A stretch of DNA of 64,000 nucleotides from an uncultured Bacteriovoracaceae bacterium (lineage in GTDB: Bacteria; Bdellovibrionota; Bacteriovoracia; Bacteriovoracales; Bacteriovoracaceae). The stretch spans positions 62,001 through 126,000 of the forward strand of contig CALHBF010000013.1 in NCBI GenBank assembly GCA_937931205.1. Direction: 5' to 3'. Of this stretch, positions 15,152 through 23,377 are shown in pieces. Position 1 is the first letter of the stretch, and each line of letters begins with the position of its first letter. The notes beneath the pieces were generated by a model. It had not been told where the DNA came from. It ran no database searches and saw only the letters and a list, made by a program, of their open reading frames with translations. A program made the translations under genes and the position numbers.

Positions 15152-15746
15152 TTTCATCCTAATTTTAACGACATTGAGTCTTTCAGTGTTTGCTCAGGAG
15201 CGATTCAGTTCTAAAAGCTGTCTCGATGCGAATTTTTCATTAACAATGAATCATCGTGGAATTCTCTTCGGGCTTTTGAGCCAAGAGCTAACAATCGATA
15301 AGAAAGATTGTATTATCAAAGTGAAGCACCGTAAGTATCTGACCAAAGAGTGGATCGTTGATATTTGTCGTGAGCCAGTTCACATTAAAACGGCCGCTTC
15401 AACAGGTGTGGACGTTGCTAAAAAAGTGGCCCCATGTCATGGTGAAGAACCTGCTCGTGAGACTGAAAATTTCTGCGGTCAATACAATGAACTGATGAAC
15501 TTCCTGCAAGATGACGGATTAATTTTTGCAGAAGGGGATAGAGACGACATTACAACTAATCACGGTAGAACATACTGTGCTTACCTTCTATTAAAAAAGT
15601 ATCTTGATGATTCAGTACTTTTTAGTCGCTACACAGATGTTCCCAATCTTTTTACTGGTGGGATTGAACCGAGTTTTCCTGCGGAGAGAGTAGAGAAGAA
15701 AGAGGAAGTGGTGGTGCCTGCTAGTGAGGCGACTCCGGCGAATTAG
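15132..15746 (+). CDS. Secreted cysteine-containing protein of unknown function
   Basis: A 204-residue protein with a signal peptide (FSFILILTTLSLSVFAQ). The mature part contains eight cysteines (for example SKSCLDANF, KDCIIKV, VDICREP, APCHGEE, NFCGQY, TYCAYLL among them) and ends in a Glu/Pro/Ala-rich tail (EKKEEVVVPASEATPAN). GGAGG sits 8 bases before the ATG, inside the preceding PP2C-like gene, so the two are translationally linked. I do not recognise a family; a periplasmic location with disulfides is likely. Confidence 0.7.
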   Translation: MACIKFSFILILTTLSLSVFAQERFSSKSCLDANFSLTMNHRGILFGLLSQELTIDKKDCIIKVKHRKYLTKEWIVDICREPVHIKTAASTGVDVAKKVAPCHGEEPARETENFCGQYNELMNFLQDDGLIFAEGDRDDITTNHGRTYCAYLLLKKYLDDSVLFSRYTDVPNLFTGGIEPSFPAERVEKKEEVVVPASEATPAN

Positions 15747-15749
15747 TAA

Positions 15750-15781
15750 GTAGAGGGCCTCTGTGATACGAGGCCCTCTAC
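15750..15781. terminator. Strong convergent hairpin between two operons
   Basis: GTAGAGGGCCTC and GAGGCCCTCTAC form a perfect 12-bp stem with an 8-base loop, exactly between the stop codons of the secreted protein gene (plus) and the gshA operon (minus). Neither side has a long U-tract, so it may terminate both strands weakly or protect 3' ends. Confidence 0.6.
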
Positions 15782-15788
15782 GATTAGA

Positions 15789-16940
15789 TTAAACCTTACC
15801 AAAAGCCGTATTCAAATCCCCAATCAAATCATCACAGTCTTCAACACCAACTGACAATCTGATCAAGTTATCATAGATCCCAAGGCCTTCTCTTACTTCT
15901 TTAGGAATCGAAGCATGAGTCATAATCGCCGGGTGATCAACTAGAGATTCAACGCCGCCCAGAGATTCAGCAAGAGCGAAGAGGTGAACGTTCTCAAGAA
16001 ATCTGCGAGATTCTTCAATCCCACCTTTCACAAAGAAAGTAATCATTCCACCGAAACCGCTCATCTGCGATTTTGCAAGAGCGTGCTGTGGGTGAGATGT
16101 TAGACCCGGGTAAATGACTTTTTCAACCTTAGGGTGAGTCTCTAAGAACTTAGCAATCTTCATCGCATTTTCTTGGTGAGCTTTCATACGAAGAGCAAGT
16201 GTCTTGATCCCACGGATAACTAACCAAGAGTCGAATGGTGACTGACATGGGCCGATCGCATTCTGAAGATAGAAAAGCTTCTTATGAAGATCATCTGAGT
16301 TAAACATCATCGCACCACCAACCACATCAGAGTGACCGTTGATGAATTTTGTCATTGAGTGAATAACGATATCCGCACCCAGCGTGATTGGGTTTTGGAA
16401 GTAAGGAGACATGAATGTGTTATCAACAACAGTCATTGCACCATTCTTCTTAGCAATGGCGCTAATCCCTTTGATATCAGAGATTTTTAAAAGTGGGTTT
16501 GTTGGAGTTTCAACCCAAATAAGAGCAGGTTTGATTTTATCAACCGCTGTCTCAAACGTAGAAAGGTTCGTCGTATCCACGAAATGAAACTCGTGCATAT
16601 CTTGGAATACTTTTGTAAACAGTCGGTAAGTTCCACCGTAAACATCATCACCACAAATGATCTTTGAACCTTTCGGTAGCATGTGCATGATAAGGCTTGA
16701 TGCTGCCAATCCTGAAGAGGTTACGAGACAGTGCTTAGCGTTCTCAAGGCTTGCTAGAAGCGTTTCTAGACGTGTACGAGTAGGGTTGTGAGAACGTGTG
16801 TACTCATAACCTTTATGCTCACCCGGAGATGATTGCACATAAGTAGAAGTTTGGAAGATCGGCGGCATGATCGCACCAGTAACTGGATCTGGTTCACCAC
16901 CAACATGGATAACTTTAGTTTCAAATTTCATTTCTTTCAT
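15789..16940 (-). CDS. Cystathionine gamma-synthase/gamma-lyase (trans-sulfuration PLP enzyme)
   Basis: A 383-residue Cys/Met-metabolism PLP enzyme. It shows YEYTRSHNPTRTRLE, the TSSGLAAS phosphate-binding loop, VETPTNP, DNTFMSPYFQNP and the PLP-lysine segment SMTKFINGHSDVVGG (Lys198), ending in GVEDCDDLIGDL. It either makes cystathionine from an activated homoserine and cysteine or cleaves cystathionine to cysteine. Because it directly follows gshA (four-base overlap), a role in supplying cysteine for glutathione is attractive, favouring the lyase, by inference. GGAG lies five bases before the ATG. Last gene of the minus-strand operon. Confidence 0.88.
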   Translation of the reverse strand: MKEMKFETKVIHVGGEPDPVTGAIMPPIFQTSTYVQSSPGEHKGYEYTRSHNPTRTRLETLLASLENAKHCLVTSSGLAASSLIMHMLPKGSKIICGDDVYGGTYRLFTKVFQDMHEFHFVDTTNLSTFETAVDKIKPALIWVETPTNPLLKISDIKGISAIAKKNGAMTVVDNTFMSPYFQNPITLGADIVIHSMTKFINGHSDVVGGAMMFNSDDLHKKLFYLQNAIGPCQSPFDSWLVIRGIKTLALRMKAHQENAMKIAKFLETHPKVEKVIYPGLTSHPQHALAKSQMSGFGGMITFFVKGGIEESRRFLENVHLFALAESLGGVESLVDHPAIMTHASIPKEVREGLGIYDNLIRLSVGVEDCDDLIGDLNTAFGKV

Positions 16941-18169
16941 ATGGTCTCCATTAAGTCTTTCATTTCATAACTTGCTGCTAGAGTTGAGAGTCGGGCAATG
17001 ACTGAGTACACTGACTCTTTTAAAAGGTGATCACTGTTCTCTTCGATTTCTGAGATACAGTATTTCTTATAAAGCATACCTTGCGAGTTAAGGTTAGCGT
17101 TACTGCCTTTTAATGGATTCGTTCTCACAAATCCGCCAGTGCTTTTGCCATTGATAAGGTAAATTGTTACTTCGGCCGGAGCTTGATCGTAATAAACGAT
17201 CGTTTCCACTGCCTCTTGCACCAGAGTTGATGTGAACTTTAAGTTGTTCTTGCCCACATCCATTTTATTTCGAACTTTTCTGTTCATGCTGCGAACTTCG
17301 TCTCCAGAAGAGAATACTGAAATTCCCATTCCGTAAGTTCCTTGGCTCGCTTTCACAAAGACCGCTGAACCTTCACCCAGTTTCTTAACCATGGCATCAA
17401 CGCTGTCAGCGAGACCATCAAGACCTTCTTTGGTATTGAAGTCGATATTCTCCACCGCCATAAAGTCGGCCTGGATAAGTGTTGGGTTGATATTAAAATG
17501 CTCAGCAAAAAGATTGGCGATAATTTTGTAGTGATGAAAGTGATGAACTTTCTGTCTTCTAAACCATCCTACATAAGGAGGCGGAAGAATTGGTGTTGTT
17601 AACTCGCTCCATTTGATATCAAAGGGCGATGACTGATCGTTGTTTAAAATGATGAAATCAAAATTAAAGTCGATCTCATTATTCTTTGCCTTGAACTGAC
17701 CACTCTTGAACTCACCTTGGTGAAGAGTCAGGATAAATCCTGATTGAGATTCTAGTTCTAATTTTGGACCTTCTTCAAAAAGCAATTCATGTGGCGAGAA
17801 AAGAATCACTTCCATCTCTGCCAGCTCTAGAGTCGTTTTTAATTTATAAAGGTTATCAAGATAAAATTTGTTCTTGGTATGAGACTCAGGGAGAAGACCA
17901 ATTCTTTTAATGTTTCCTTGAGTCGCAAAAAACTCTTTAAAAACTTCTGCTGTGTAGAGAAGATCTTTACCGCAGATGTTGTTAAATCCTGCTGGATACA
18001 TGTTCTGATCCACTGGTGCAAATTTAGTACGGCTTTCACGCACGTCCACACTTGAAGTCAGCGGTTGAGGAAGCTTTGCTTGTTCCTCATCGATCCATTT
18101 GTTTACATTGTTCCAGTTCTCAATAATAAATTGTTCGAACTGCTCTTTTGTTTCTATTTTATAGCTCAT
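16937..18169 (-). CDS. gshA: Glutamate-cysteine ligase, Acidithiobacillus-type
   Basis: A 410-residue protein that resembles the gshA_ferroox family of glutamate-cysteine ligases, not the E. coli or plant types. Recognisable parts are SVDVRESRTKFAPVDQNMYPAGFNNIC near residue 40, a central IILNNDQSSPFD, PPYVGWFRRQKVHHF, and the ATP-binding VFVKASQGTYGMGISV, with LINGKSTGGFVRTNP near the end. It should catalyse the first step of glutathione synthesis. The ATG overlaps the stop of the preceding ArsA-like gene (TAATG). No gshB gene lies in the window. Confidence 0.8.
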   Translation of the reverse strand: MSYKIETKEQFEQFIIENWNNVNKWIDEEQAKLPQPLTSSVDVRESRTKFAPVDQNMYPAGFNNICGKDLLYTAEVFKEFFATQGNIKRIGLLPESHTKNKFYLDNLYKLKTTLELAEMEVILFSPHELLFEEGPKLELESQSGFILTLHQGEFKSGQFKAKNNEIDFNFDFIILNNDQSSPFDIKWSELTTPILPPPYVGWFRRQKVHHFHHYKIIANLFAEHFNINPTLIQADFMAVENIDFNTKEGLDGLADSVDAMVKKLGEGSAVFVKASQGTYGMGISVFSSGDEVRSMNRKVRNKMDVGKNNLKFTSTLVQEAVETIVYYDQAPAEVTIYLINGKSTGGFVRTNPLKGSNANLNSQGMLYKKYCISEIEENSDHLLKESVYSVIARLSTLAASYEMKDLMETI

Positions 18170-19221
18170 TATTTGTTCCAGTTTTTAATCAATTCCGAAA
18201 TATGCTTTAGTGGTGAGACGTCCGCAATGTCCGGAAAGTATAGCACGTTTTCAAAGAGTTCACTCATGGAGTGTTTTAATTCTCTCTCTTTTAATAAGGC
18301 CTTTTGTTGATATCGTAAATGAGTATCATTCTCAGGCGTCCAGGCCGCAAGCTCATCTTCAAGGCACTTATTTAATAGTAGGTAGTGTCCCTCATGAAAA
18401 TACCCTTTGGCGTGGTGTTTGATATCGAGGGCCTCTGCAATTTTTCCCTGCTCAATAGAGGTCACTAAGAACCAATTGGACAGCCTTTCTTGCTTAAACT
18501 TTTCCTGCAATGAGAGACCCTTCATAAAAGCATCTTTAGAGTCATAAATGATGCGAATGGCCTCAATAAAATTGTTGAGAAATTCGGCGCCTGTGACTTT
18601 ATGAAGGTATTCGAGCAGTTTATTCACTCCTGAAGAAATCACTTTATTGATGAGTGAAAATCTCTTCGGAGCATTCTTATTAGTCACATAATCAAAAATA
18701 TCAATGAAGCTTTGATCAAAAAAATGATTGATACGACTGGCCCCCGAGAGGAAATCTAAAAAGTGATGCCCAGGAGGAGTATCAAGAATGATGGAGTCAT
18801 AAATATTCTTCTCTGACTGAATTTGCACTTCAATGAGAGAGAGAATTTCATTCATTCCGCCATAAGGTTTGGTCAGAGTTTTTATAATGCTATTTTGTTC
18901 AAGTGCTTCCGAGTGATTGAGCTTCGCCATCCGTTTGATGGTGTGTTGACTCGACATCAGAAGCGCATCCAGCGTGGCATTTTCAAACTGAACTGTTTTT
19001 ACTTCGCCAGTATCTTCATCGTGAAGTCCTAAAAGGTCTTTTAATCGCTTGGCCGGATCAATGGTAATAAGAAGAACTCTCAGGCCTTGGGAGGCAAGAT
19101 AGATCGCACGACTAGTGGCCAAGGTTGTTTTACCAACACCACCGGTTCCACAGAAAATTTCAAAAGGTTTAGCAGGAATAGTCATTGCAGCTATTTTAGA
19201 TAAGTGTGGAGAGACTTCCAA
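18169..19221 (-). CDS. ArsA-family ATPase (first of a pair, downstream copy)
   Basis: A deviant Walker A (FCGTGGVGKTTLATSR) and ITIDPAKRLKDLLGL place it in the ArsA/Get3/MinD-like group of dimerising ATPases. The Switch-like ILDTPPGHHFLDFL corresponds to the ArsA DTAPTGH motif. Arsenite-binding cysteines of true ArsA are not obvious, and no arsB, arsC or arsR is near, so arsenic transport is unlikely. Both a TTG at 19221 and an ATG at 19185 are possible starts; the TTG overlaps the upstream ArsA-like gene by 26 bases and would favour coupling. The two adjacent ArsA-like proteins probably form a heterodimer. Length 350 residues with the TTG. Confidence 0.8.
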   Translation of the reverse strand: MEVSPHLSKIAAMTIPAKPFEIFCGTGGVGKTTLATSRAIYLASQGLRVLLITIDPAKRLKDLLGLHDEDTGEVKTVQFENATLDALLMSSQHTIKRMAKLNHSEALEQNSIIKTLTKPYGGMNEILSLIEVQIQSEKNIYDSIILDTPPGHHFLDFLSGASRINHFFDQSFIDIFDYVTNKNAPKRFSLINKVISSGVNKLLEYLHKVTGAEFLNNFIEAIRIIYDSKDAFMKGLSLQEKFKQERLSNWFLVTSIEQGKIAEALDIKHHAKGYFHEGHYLLLNKCLEDELAAWTPENDTHLRYQQKALLKERELKHSMSELFENVLYFPDIADVSPLKHISELIKNWNK

Positions 19222-20008
19222 GTAAATCTCTTTGAATATCCAGATTGCTGCTCTCCATCGAATGAGGAATGACCGCTTTGATCACATCTTTTTGTTCACG
19301 AATGAGTTGTTCCTCAAATTTGACCTTCTCTCTCAGGTTCAGAGGCAATTCATCGCCCAGCTTAAAAATAGGAGTGAGCGCATTATTTAACACGATATCA
19401 CAATCGATCGGGCTTCTTTCCTTTAGGGAAGTTTTTAATTCCATTGATTCCTGCCAGCTCATGAGGCTTGGAAGTGAAGCAATAACCACTTTGGCGTATT
19501 CTGGATTATTGAGTCGAGAAAGCATCTTTTTAGTATCTTCAAAAACCAGACCCGCTCCGAAAATTTCGCCGAAATTGCTGGTTGCTTCCATCATCGTCAG
19601 AGCGTGACCTGAGGCAGGGGAATCAAGAACAAAAATAAGACTCGAATCTCTCTCTGCAAGTTCTAGGGCCTGACCCAGATAAATAAGATAATTAAATCCT
19701 GGAATCATATTTACCAGCGCTCTGAAAAAAGGCGTCTTCATAATCCAAGAAGCGATCATCGCTGAATTTAACTTTTTCTCGATATAGCCTTGAGCACTTT
19801 TTTCAAGATCCAGTGAGAGCTGTTTGATACCGTCAATCATTTCAATTTGATTACTTGAACCCTCGACTCCGAGTGAAGAAGTGGCAAAAGTTAAATAGAC
19901 GGCATTAAAATTTTGAGAAGCCAGATAGCGAGTGAATGCTTGAGCAAGAGTGGTTTTTCCCACACCGCCTTTACCTGTGAAAATGTATAGGCGGTGTGGT
20001 TTATTCAT
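19196..20008 (-). CDS. ArsA-family ATPase (second of a pair, upstream copy)
   Basis: A 270-residue protein with Walker A IFTGKGGVGKTTLAQAF, a Switch I-like region, and VLDSPASGHALTMMEA matching the ArsA/Get3 'D.P.SGH' switch II. It is shorter than its neighbour and lacks the standard ArsA C-terminal half-duplication. It starts on a TAATG overlap with the upstream beta-barrel gene and runs into the next ArsA-like gene with a 26-base overlap, so the stoichiometry of the pair is probably tightly controlled. The pair could gate, load or insert an envelope component such as the adjacent beta-barrel; the specific client is unknown. Confidence 0.8.
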   Translation of the reverse strand: MNKPHRLYIFTGKGGVGKTTLAQAFTRYLASQNFNAVYLTFATSSLGVEGSSNQIEMIDGIKQLSLDLEKSAQGYIEKKLNSAMIASWIMKTPFFRALVNMIPGFNYLIYLGQALELAERDSSLIFVLDSPASGHALTMMEATSNFGEIFGAGLVFEDTKKMLSRLNNPEYAKVVIASLPSLMSWQESMELKTSLKERSPIDCDIVLNNALTPIFKLGDELPLNLREKVKFEEQLIREQKDVIKAVIPHSMESSNLDIQRDLLGSLSTLI

Positions 20009-20724
20009 TAGAATTGATACATTCCTGTGAACATAAGTTTAGCGTAGTAACCACGAAGATCTTTTTGTCCATCTTGCTCCACCACGAATGGGGCGTGAAG
20101 TTGAGCTAATAGTCCAACCACCCATTCATCATTAAGTCTAAGATCTACTCCAGCTCCGAAGTTAACACCAAAAGTAACCTTCTGGCTTGACCACTCAGTT
20201 CCAGTGCTTCTTTGTCTTTTTGCTCGAGGAGCATAAAAACCAACACCACCAACAACGTAAGGTGAGAAGTTATCGTATTCAACAAGACGGGCCTTAATCC
20301 CTGCACTTGTTCCTAATAATTTCATTCTCTCGTTATCATCTTTGTGCTGAGAAAAATGAGCATTAACTAGTAAGTCAAAAGAGTAGCTGGCCGCATAGCT
20401 GTAAAGAAGATCAGCAGTAATGCTGCTATCGCCGTGCTTGCCATATCCACCAAGAAGAAATGTTTGGCCGATTCCAAGTCCAAGTCCGTGACGTTGAAGA
20501 CGTCTTGGAGCGGAAGAAAGCGGATATTCTTTGATTGCCTTTGGCTCTTGGACTGACGGAGCTTGAGTCTTAGGTCCTTGGGCCGGAGCTGAATCAATAA
20601 GATCGGAACCCGTATCTTGGGTTTTAATCTTGGGAGAAAAAGCTTTTTCTTGAGAGTAAGAAGGGAGTGAAAAACTCATGGCCGCAAGGGCCATGAGTGG
20701 TAGAAAAATTTTATTTTTGCTCAT
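20008..20724 (-). CDS. Small outer-membrane beta-barrel protein
   Basis: A 238-residue exported protein: signal peptide MSKNKIFLPLMALAAMSFSLPSYS, a Pro/Gln-rich linker (residues about 25-75), then an eight-strand-type barrel of alternating residues (LGLGIGQTFLLGGYG, ADLLYSYAASYSFDLLVNAHFS, YVVGGVGFYA, FGVNFGAGVDLRL) ending in the outer-membrane signature aromatic residue (LMFTGMYQF). It resembles OmpA/OmpW-like small barrels. It lies between the phaR-like gene and the ArsA-like ATPases in one tight operon. Confidence 0.72.
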   Translation of the reverse strand: MSKNKIFLPLMALAAMSFSLPSYSQEKAFSPKIKTQDTGSDLIDSAPAQGPKTQAPSVQEPKAIKEYPLSSAPRRLQRHGLGLGIGQTFLLGGYGKHGDSSITADLLYSYAASYSFDLLVNAHFSQHKDDNERMKLLGTSAGIKARLVEYDNFSPYVVGGVGFYAPRAKRQRSTGTEWSSQKVTFGVNFGAGVDLRLNDEWVVGLLAQLHAPFVVEQDGQKDLRGYYAKLMFTGMYQF

Positions 20725-20733
20725 GAACCTAGA

Positions 20734-21120
20734 TTAGTTCAGAGTTGTAGAATTTTCCATAGAAGAATTAAGGTTAGCAACAAATGCTGGCTTGAAATCT
20801 TCAGCAGCAGGTGCTTCGAAGTTAAGGTTAAGCTTAGCTTCTAGCATTTTGATGTAACCAGTAAGAGTACCTTCCTCAGAACGAACAACACGCTTAAGAA
20901 GCTCTGTGTCACCCGGCTTAAGAGACTTACGCTCTTGATCAAATAAAAGCTGGATTTGAGTCATGTACGTAATATCATTTTTTGATTTGTTGTCGATAAC
21001 TTGGATCTCGTGGCCTTCACGAATAATCTGAGCGATTTCTTCTAGAGTCACGTAGCAGCTTTGGAAAGTGTCGTAGAGCTTGCGGTTCTGGTAACGCTTG
21101 ATGATACGTACGTCTTTCAT
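20734..21120 (-). CDS. PhaR-like polyhydroxyalkanoate synthesis regulator, DNA-binding domain protein
   Basis: A 128-residue protein. The N-terminal 60 residues (IIKRYQNRKLYDTFQSCYVTLEEIAQIIREGHEIQVIDNKSKNDIT) match the PHB/PHA accumulation regulator DNA-binding domain, whose hallmark is 'I.RY.NRKLYDT....Y.TL..I'. The following helix (QIQLLFDQERK) matches the adjacent PHB accumulation region. No PHA synthase or phasin gene is in the window, so it may regulate other targets here. It is the first gene of the six-gene minus-strand unit ending at 15789, with the barrel gene starting 9 bases after its stop. Confidence 0.8.
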   Translation of the reverse strand: MKDVRIIKRYQNRKLYDTFQSCYVTLEEIAQIIREGHEIQVIDNKSKNDITYMTQIQLLFDQERKSLKPGDTELLKRVVRSEEGTLTGYIKMLEAKLNLNFEAPAAEDFKPAFVANLNSSMENSTTLN

Positions 21121-21508
21121 GTTGTTCCCCTAATTTTAGTTAGACCTAATGAACGGTTCAGTAGGTAAATGGTTTTAGTTTATTGAATCCGGGATGAGGC
21201 ATTAACAAATGTTGTTTTGGTGCGCCATCTCACCTGAGTAACTTAGTTGGGCTGTTTCTACTAACTGCCAGTTCTCCTGTCAACCCAGATAGTCATAAAA
21301 AAACCTTAAGATATTAGTTTTTACGCACCTAGGTAAAAAGTACCCATGGCACCCTGTAGAAAGGTAACAAATTCATGTGGTTAAAGTGTGTTTACACAGG
21401 GAGTAAAAAGCTTGAGATAAAGCGGAAAAATCTAAGAAATCAGAGGCGCCATCCGATAGGTCAATAAGGAAGTCTTGAAAGGAATTAAGACTTTTCATTA
21501 GGGAACCT
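21121..21508. other. 388-base divergent intergenic region with two hairpins
   Basis: No gene is visible here. It contains a minus-strand promoter, a possible operator or hairpin TTTTTAC-N8-GTAAAAA (21318-21324 with 21333-21339), and a hairpin AAGTCTT/AAGACTT (21470-21476 with 21487-21493, loop GAAAGGAATT) just before the ribosome-binding site of the TPR lipoprotein gene. The long leaders on both sides suggest post-transcriptional control, but no known riboswitch consensus was recognised. Confidence 0.4.
21255..21283 (-). promoter_or_regulatory. Putative promoter of the phaR-barrel-ArsA-gshA operon
   Basis: On the minus strand a perfect TTGACA (21278-21283) is followed after 17 bp by TAGAAA (21255-21260). 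It would give a leader of about 125 bases before the PhaR-like start codon. Confidence 0.5.
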
Positions 21509-23341
21509 ATGAAATTTAACTCGATTTTACCTTTGATCGTTTTCACCTCGCTAGTCTCATGTGCTCATCATCCGCACCCACAATATTCCCAGCTAGCAGT
21601 AGAAGATCAGGAAACGCTCAATAGAGAAGCTTTAAAAATAGCCAGCTCTCGCCTAGAGACAATGGTAGTTGCTGCTCAAAAAGATGAGAGTGTTAAAAAT
21701 TATTTAGCCTCCGATTTATTCTTAAAGGCCAACATGTCTCTCCTCAATGGGGATTTCACGACGGCCAATGAACTCTTCAAACATCTTAATCGCCTTGTTC
21801 CTGATGAGAGTTTTATCCAAAAGAAATATGCAATCTCGCTTATTCGTGGGGGAGAGTTAGAATCTGCTCAGTCAGTTCTAGAAGCCCTATGGAAGAAAGA
21901 AAGAGAAGAGAGAGTGGGGTTAATCCTTGCGGGAGTTTATACAGGGCTAGATCAAGAGAACAAATCAATTGATATTTATAAAGAGATTTTAGCGATCAAT
22001 AAAAAGAGTGAAGATGCCTGTGTCTTTTTAAGTAAAGGATACGTTCTTAAAAAGATGACCTCTAAGGCCATTTCGCAACTGCAGGAGTGCTCAAAAAATA
22101 ATCCTAAAAGTGGGATGTTTGAATTTTATTTAGGAAAGATGTACCAAGATCTTAAAAAAGTAGATCAGGCCATCGCTTCATTTAATTCAGCTTTAAAGAG
22201 ACAGCCAAGTCTTAGTGCTGCAGTAAGTGCTCTCGGTTCAATCTACGAAGAGAGAGAAAATTTCCCGAAGGCTTCTCAGATATATAAAGAGCATTTGAAA
22301 AAATATCCACGTGATCGTGAGATTCTCACTCATGTGGTGAATACTTTATTCCTGATGGAAAAATATGAGGAAGTCATTGGCTATGCAGAAATGCTTAGTG
22401 ATATTGATTCTGAGAACCTAAACCTAAAAGTGAAGTTAGGTGTTCTTTATACAGATACTAAACAATACCATAAGGCCATTGGTGTTTTCCGTGACATTCT
22501 AAAAGCTGCACCAGAATCAGATAAGATTCTCTATTATCTAGGTGCAATTTACCAAGAAACAAAAAACCTTGAGACTTCAATCGATTTCTTTAATCGCATT
22601 ACTCCTCAAAGTGGTCTTTATACAGACAGCTCAATTCAAGTGGCCAATATGCTTTCTCATCTGGCCCAAAGTTCAGAAGAAGAAAGCAAGTGGCATCAAG
22701 CTTTTATCAATCATGTTGATAAAAGAATCGAAGAACTTAAAGATACGAAAGTTGAATTCAGTGTGATTAAGGCCGGCTTCTTTGAAAATAAAGGCGACTA
22801 TAGTAAGGCCACTGAAATTCTCTCAGTTGTGAGTGAAGAGAAATCTTTTAGTGATCAGCACCGCTATTATTTGGCCAATCTTTTTTCTAAAACTCATAAA
22901 TATGAAGAGTCGACTAAACTGGTGATGGCCATTATTGAAAAAGATCCTAAGAATGCTCATGCCTGGAACTTCTTAGGTTACTCACTGCTTGAGCGAGATG
23001 AGGATTTGAATAAGGCCTATGAGTATATTCAAAAAGCGATTGCCCTAGCACCAAACGATGGTTACATCCGTGATTCACTTGGCTGGTATTATTATAAGAC
23101 AGGTCAATTTGATCTTGCTCTTAAAGAACTGAATGTTGCTTTCAAACATGCACCTGGGGACGTTGAGATCTTAAAGCACCTTGCGATGGTTCATAAAGAA
23201 TTAAAAAACTTCAACCAGGCCAGAACATTTATTGATCAAGCTCTCGGTCAGGCCAAGTTTGAAGATGAGAGACAAAAAATTCTTGCAGTGAAAGAAGGAA
23301 TTGAAACTGATCGACTTCCTGCTTCCGGCAGAGACAATTAG
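21509..23341 (+). CDS. TPR-repeat lipoprotein
   Basis: A 610-residue lipoprotein. The signal sequence has a lipobox (FTSLVSC, Cys at residue 18). From residue 70 on nearly the whole protein is tetratricopeptide repeats, visible as recurring 34-residue units with A/G-Y-P spacing (for example FYLGKMYQDLKKVDQAIASFNSALKRQP, YYLGAIYQETKNL, WYYYKTGQFDLALKELNVAFKHAP, each part of a longer repeat). It should act as a protein-interaction scaffold on the inner face of the outer membrane or in the periplasm. AGGG lies five bases before the ATG. A second lipoprotein gene follows 36 bases on. Confidence 0.85.
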   Translation: MKFNSILPLIVFTSLVSCAHHPHPQYSQLAVEDQETLNREALKIASSRLETMVVAAQKDESVKNYLASDLFLKANMSLLNGDFTTANELFKHLNRLVPDESFIQKKYAISLIRGGELESAQSVLEALWKKEREERVGLILAGVYTGLDQENKSIDIYKEILAINKKSEDACVFLSKGYVLKKMTSKAISQLQECSKNNPKSGMFEFYLGKMYQDLKKVDQAIASFNSALKRQPSLSAAVSALGSIYEERENFPKASQIYKEHLKKYPRDREILTHVVNTLFLMEKYEEVIGYAEMLSDIDSENLNLKVKLGVLYTDTKQYHKAIGVFRDILKAAPESDKILYYLGAIYQETKNLETSIDFFNRITPQSGLYTDSSIQVANMLSHLAQSSEEESKWHQAFINHVDKRIEELKDTKVEFSVIKAGFFENKGDYSKATEILSVVSEEKSFSDQHRYYLANLFSKTHKYEESTKLVMAIIEKDPKNAHAWNFLGYSLLERDEDLNKAYEYIQKAIALAPNDGYIRDSLGWYYYKTGQFDLALKELNVAFKHAPGDVEILKHLAMVHKELKNFNQARTFIDQALGQAKFEDERQKILAVKEGIETDRLPASGRDN

Positions 23342-23377
23342 TTTTTCTCTTTTGTTATTTTCGATTAATATCTGGGG

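Noticed and set aside
18169-20008. Arsenite resistance by the ArsA-like pair
   Set aside because: No arsB, arsC, arsD or arsR gene is near and the metal-binding cysteines of ArsA are not obvious.
21421-21508. A cyclic-di-GMP or other known riboswitch before the TPR lipoprotein
   Set aside because: Fragments such as GGCGCC and GATAGGT recall parts of GEMM, but the conserved core and tetraloop-receptor pattern are absent.
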